Assembly (NCBI GenBank): GCA_009786775.1
Contig: WQRL01000135.1
Coordinates: 1-5,780, forward strand
DNA length: 5,780 nucleotides
DNA from: Oscillospiraceae bacterium
GTDB taxonomy: Bacteria; Bacillota; Clostridia; Oscillospirales; Oscillospiraceae
Reading direction: 5' to 3'
Shown here in pieces: positions 5,633 through 5,780 of this stretch (its first letter is position 1; every line of letters starts with the position of its first letter). The notes under the pieces were generated by a model. The model saw only the letters and a list, made by a program, of their open reading frames with translations, searched no databases and had not been told where the DNA came from. Both the position numbers and the translations under genes were made by a program.

Positions 5633-5780
5633 GCGACCCTATTTCTATTGCGATACTGCTGGGAGGTTTTGCCATCCTAATGGCTCTGAAAGTTCCCGTT
5701 GCATTTGCCCTCGCTCTGTCAGCGTTTGCATCTGCTTTGCATTTTGGCGGCTTCGCTATGTTTCCAACCATTGTCCAACG
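5629..5780 (+). CDS. dctM: TRAP transporter large permease subunit (DctM family), 3'-truncated by window edge
   Basis: These are the first 50 codons of the large permease subunit that forms the ion-coupled translocation path. The peptide begins MSDPISIAILLGGFAILMAL, then KVPVAFALALSAFASAL and a segment ending FPTIVQR. The hydrophobic first helix followed by a (K/G)VPVAFAL turn and a second hydrophobic stretch is the usual N-terminus of DctM; family members run to about 430 aa with many more helices, which lie beyond the window. The ATG (5629) overlaps the dctQ TGA and is preceded by GGAAGGAG (5613-5620) at 8-nt spacing, so the start is well supported. Confidence 0.92.
   Translation, partial: MSDPISIAILLGGFAILMALKVPVAFALALSAFASALHFGGFAMFPTIVQ

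Noticed and set aside
1..5780. CRISPR array, insertion sequence, tRNA or rRNA gene, phage or defence system
   Set aside because: No spaced direct repeats, transposase motifs, terminal inverted repeats or structural-RNA signatures were seen; nearly all of the window is accounted for by metabolic and transport genes.

Overview
The window is a single-strand (+) block of hexuronate (D-glucuronate and probably D-galacturonate) catabolism genes followed by a tripartite TRAP-type transporter. The strong AGGAGG-type ribosome binding sites, the lipoprotein-anchored substrate-binding protein (Gram-positive style), the moderate base composition and the long mannitol-dehydrogenase-type UxuB all suggest an anaerobic Firmicute of the class Clostridia, perhaps gut- or sludge-associated. 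This assignment is inference; no rRNA or other taxonomic marker is present.

Layout: 1-1155 is the 3' part of uxaC (uronate isomerase; its 5' end lies outside the window). 1171-2253 is uxuA (mannonate dehydratase), and 2250-3836 is uxuB (fructuronate reductase, long-chain mannitol dehydrogenase family), which overlaps uxuA by 4 nt. A 144-nt gap (3837-3980) then carries a CcpA cre-like sequence, a perfect Shine-Dalgarno in front of a three-codon ORF, and a small terminator-like hairpin with a T6 run. 3981-5054 is dctP (lipoprotein substrate-binding subunit). A 71-nt gap after it holds a perfect 12-bp stem-loop. 5126-5632 is dctQ (small membrane subunit, TTG start), and 5629-5780 is the beginning of dctM (large permease subunit), cut by the window end.

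How the genes fit together: the DctP-DctQ-DctM transporter would import a hexuronate using an ion gradient. UxaC would isomerise glucuronate to fructuronate, UxuB would reduce fructuronate to mannonate, and UxuA would dehydrate mannonate to 2-keto-3-deoxygluconate (KDG). KDG kinase and KDPG aldolase, needed to finish the pathway, are not in the window, nor is a transcriptional regulator.

The enzymes and transporter are known families, and I see no previously undescribed system. The observations most worth checking are non-coding or fine-grained: the layered signals in the uxuB-dctP gap, the stem-loop between dctP and dctQ, the biased arginine codons of dctP, and a one-residue difference in spacing in the UxuB catalytic motif.
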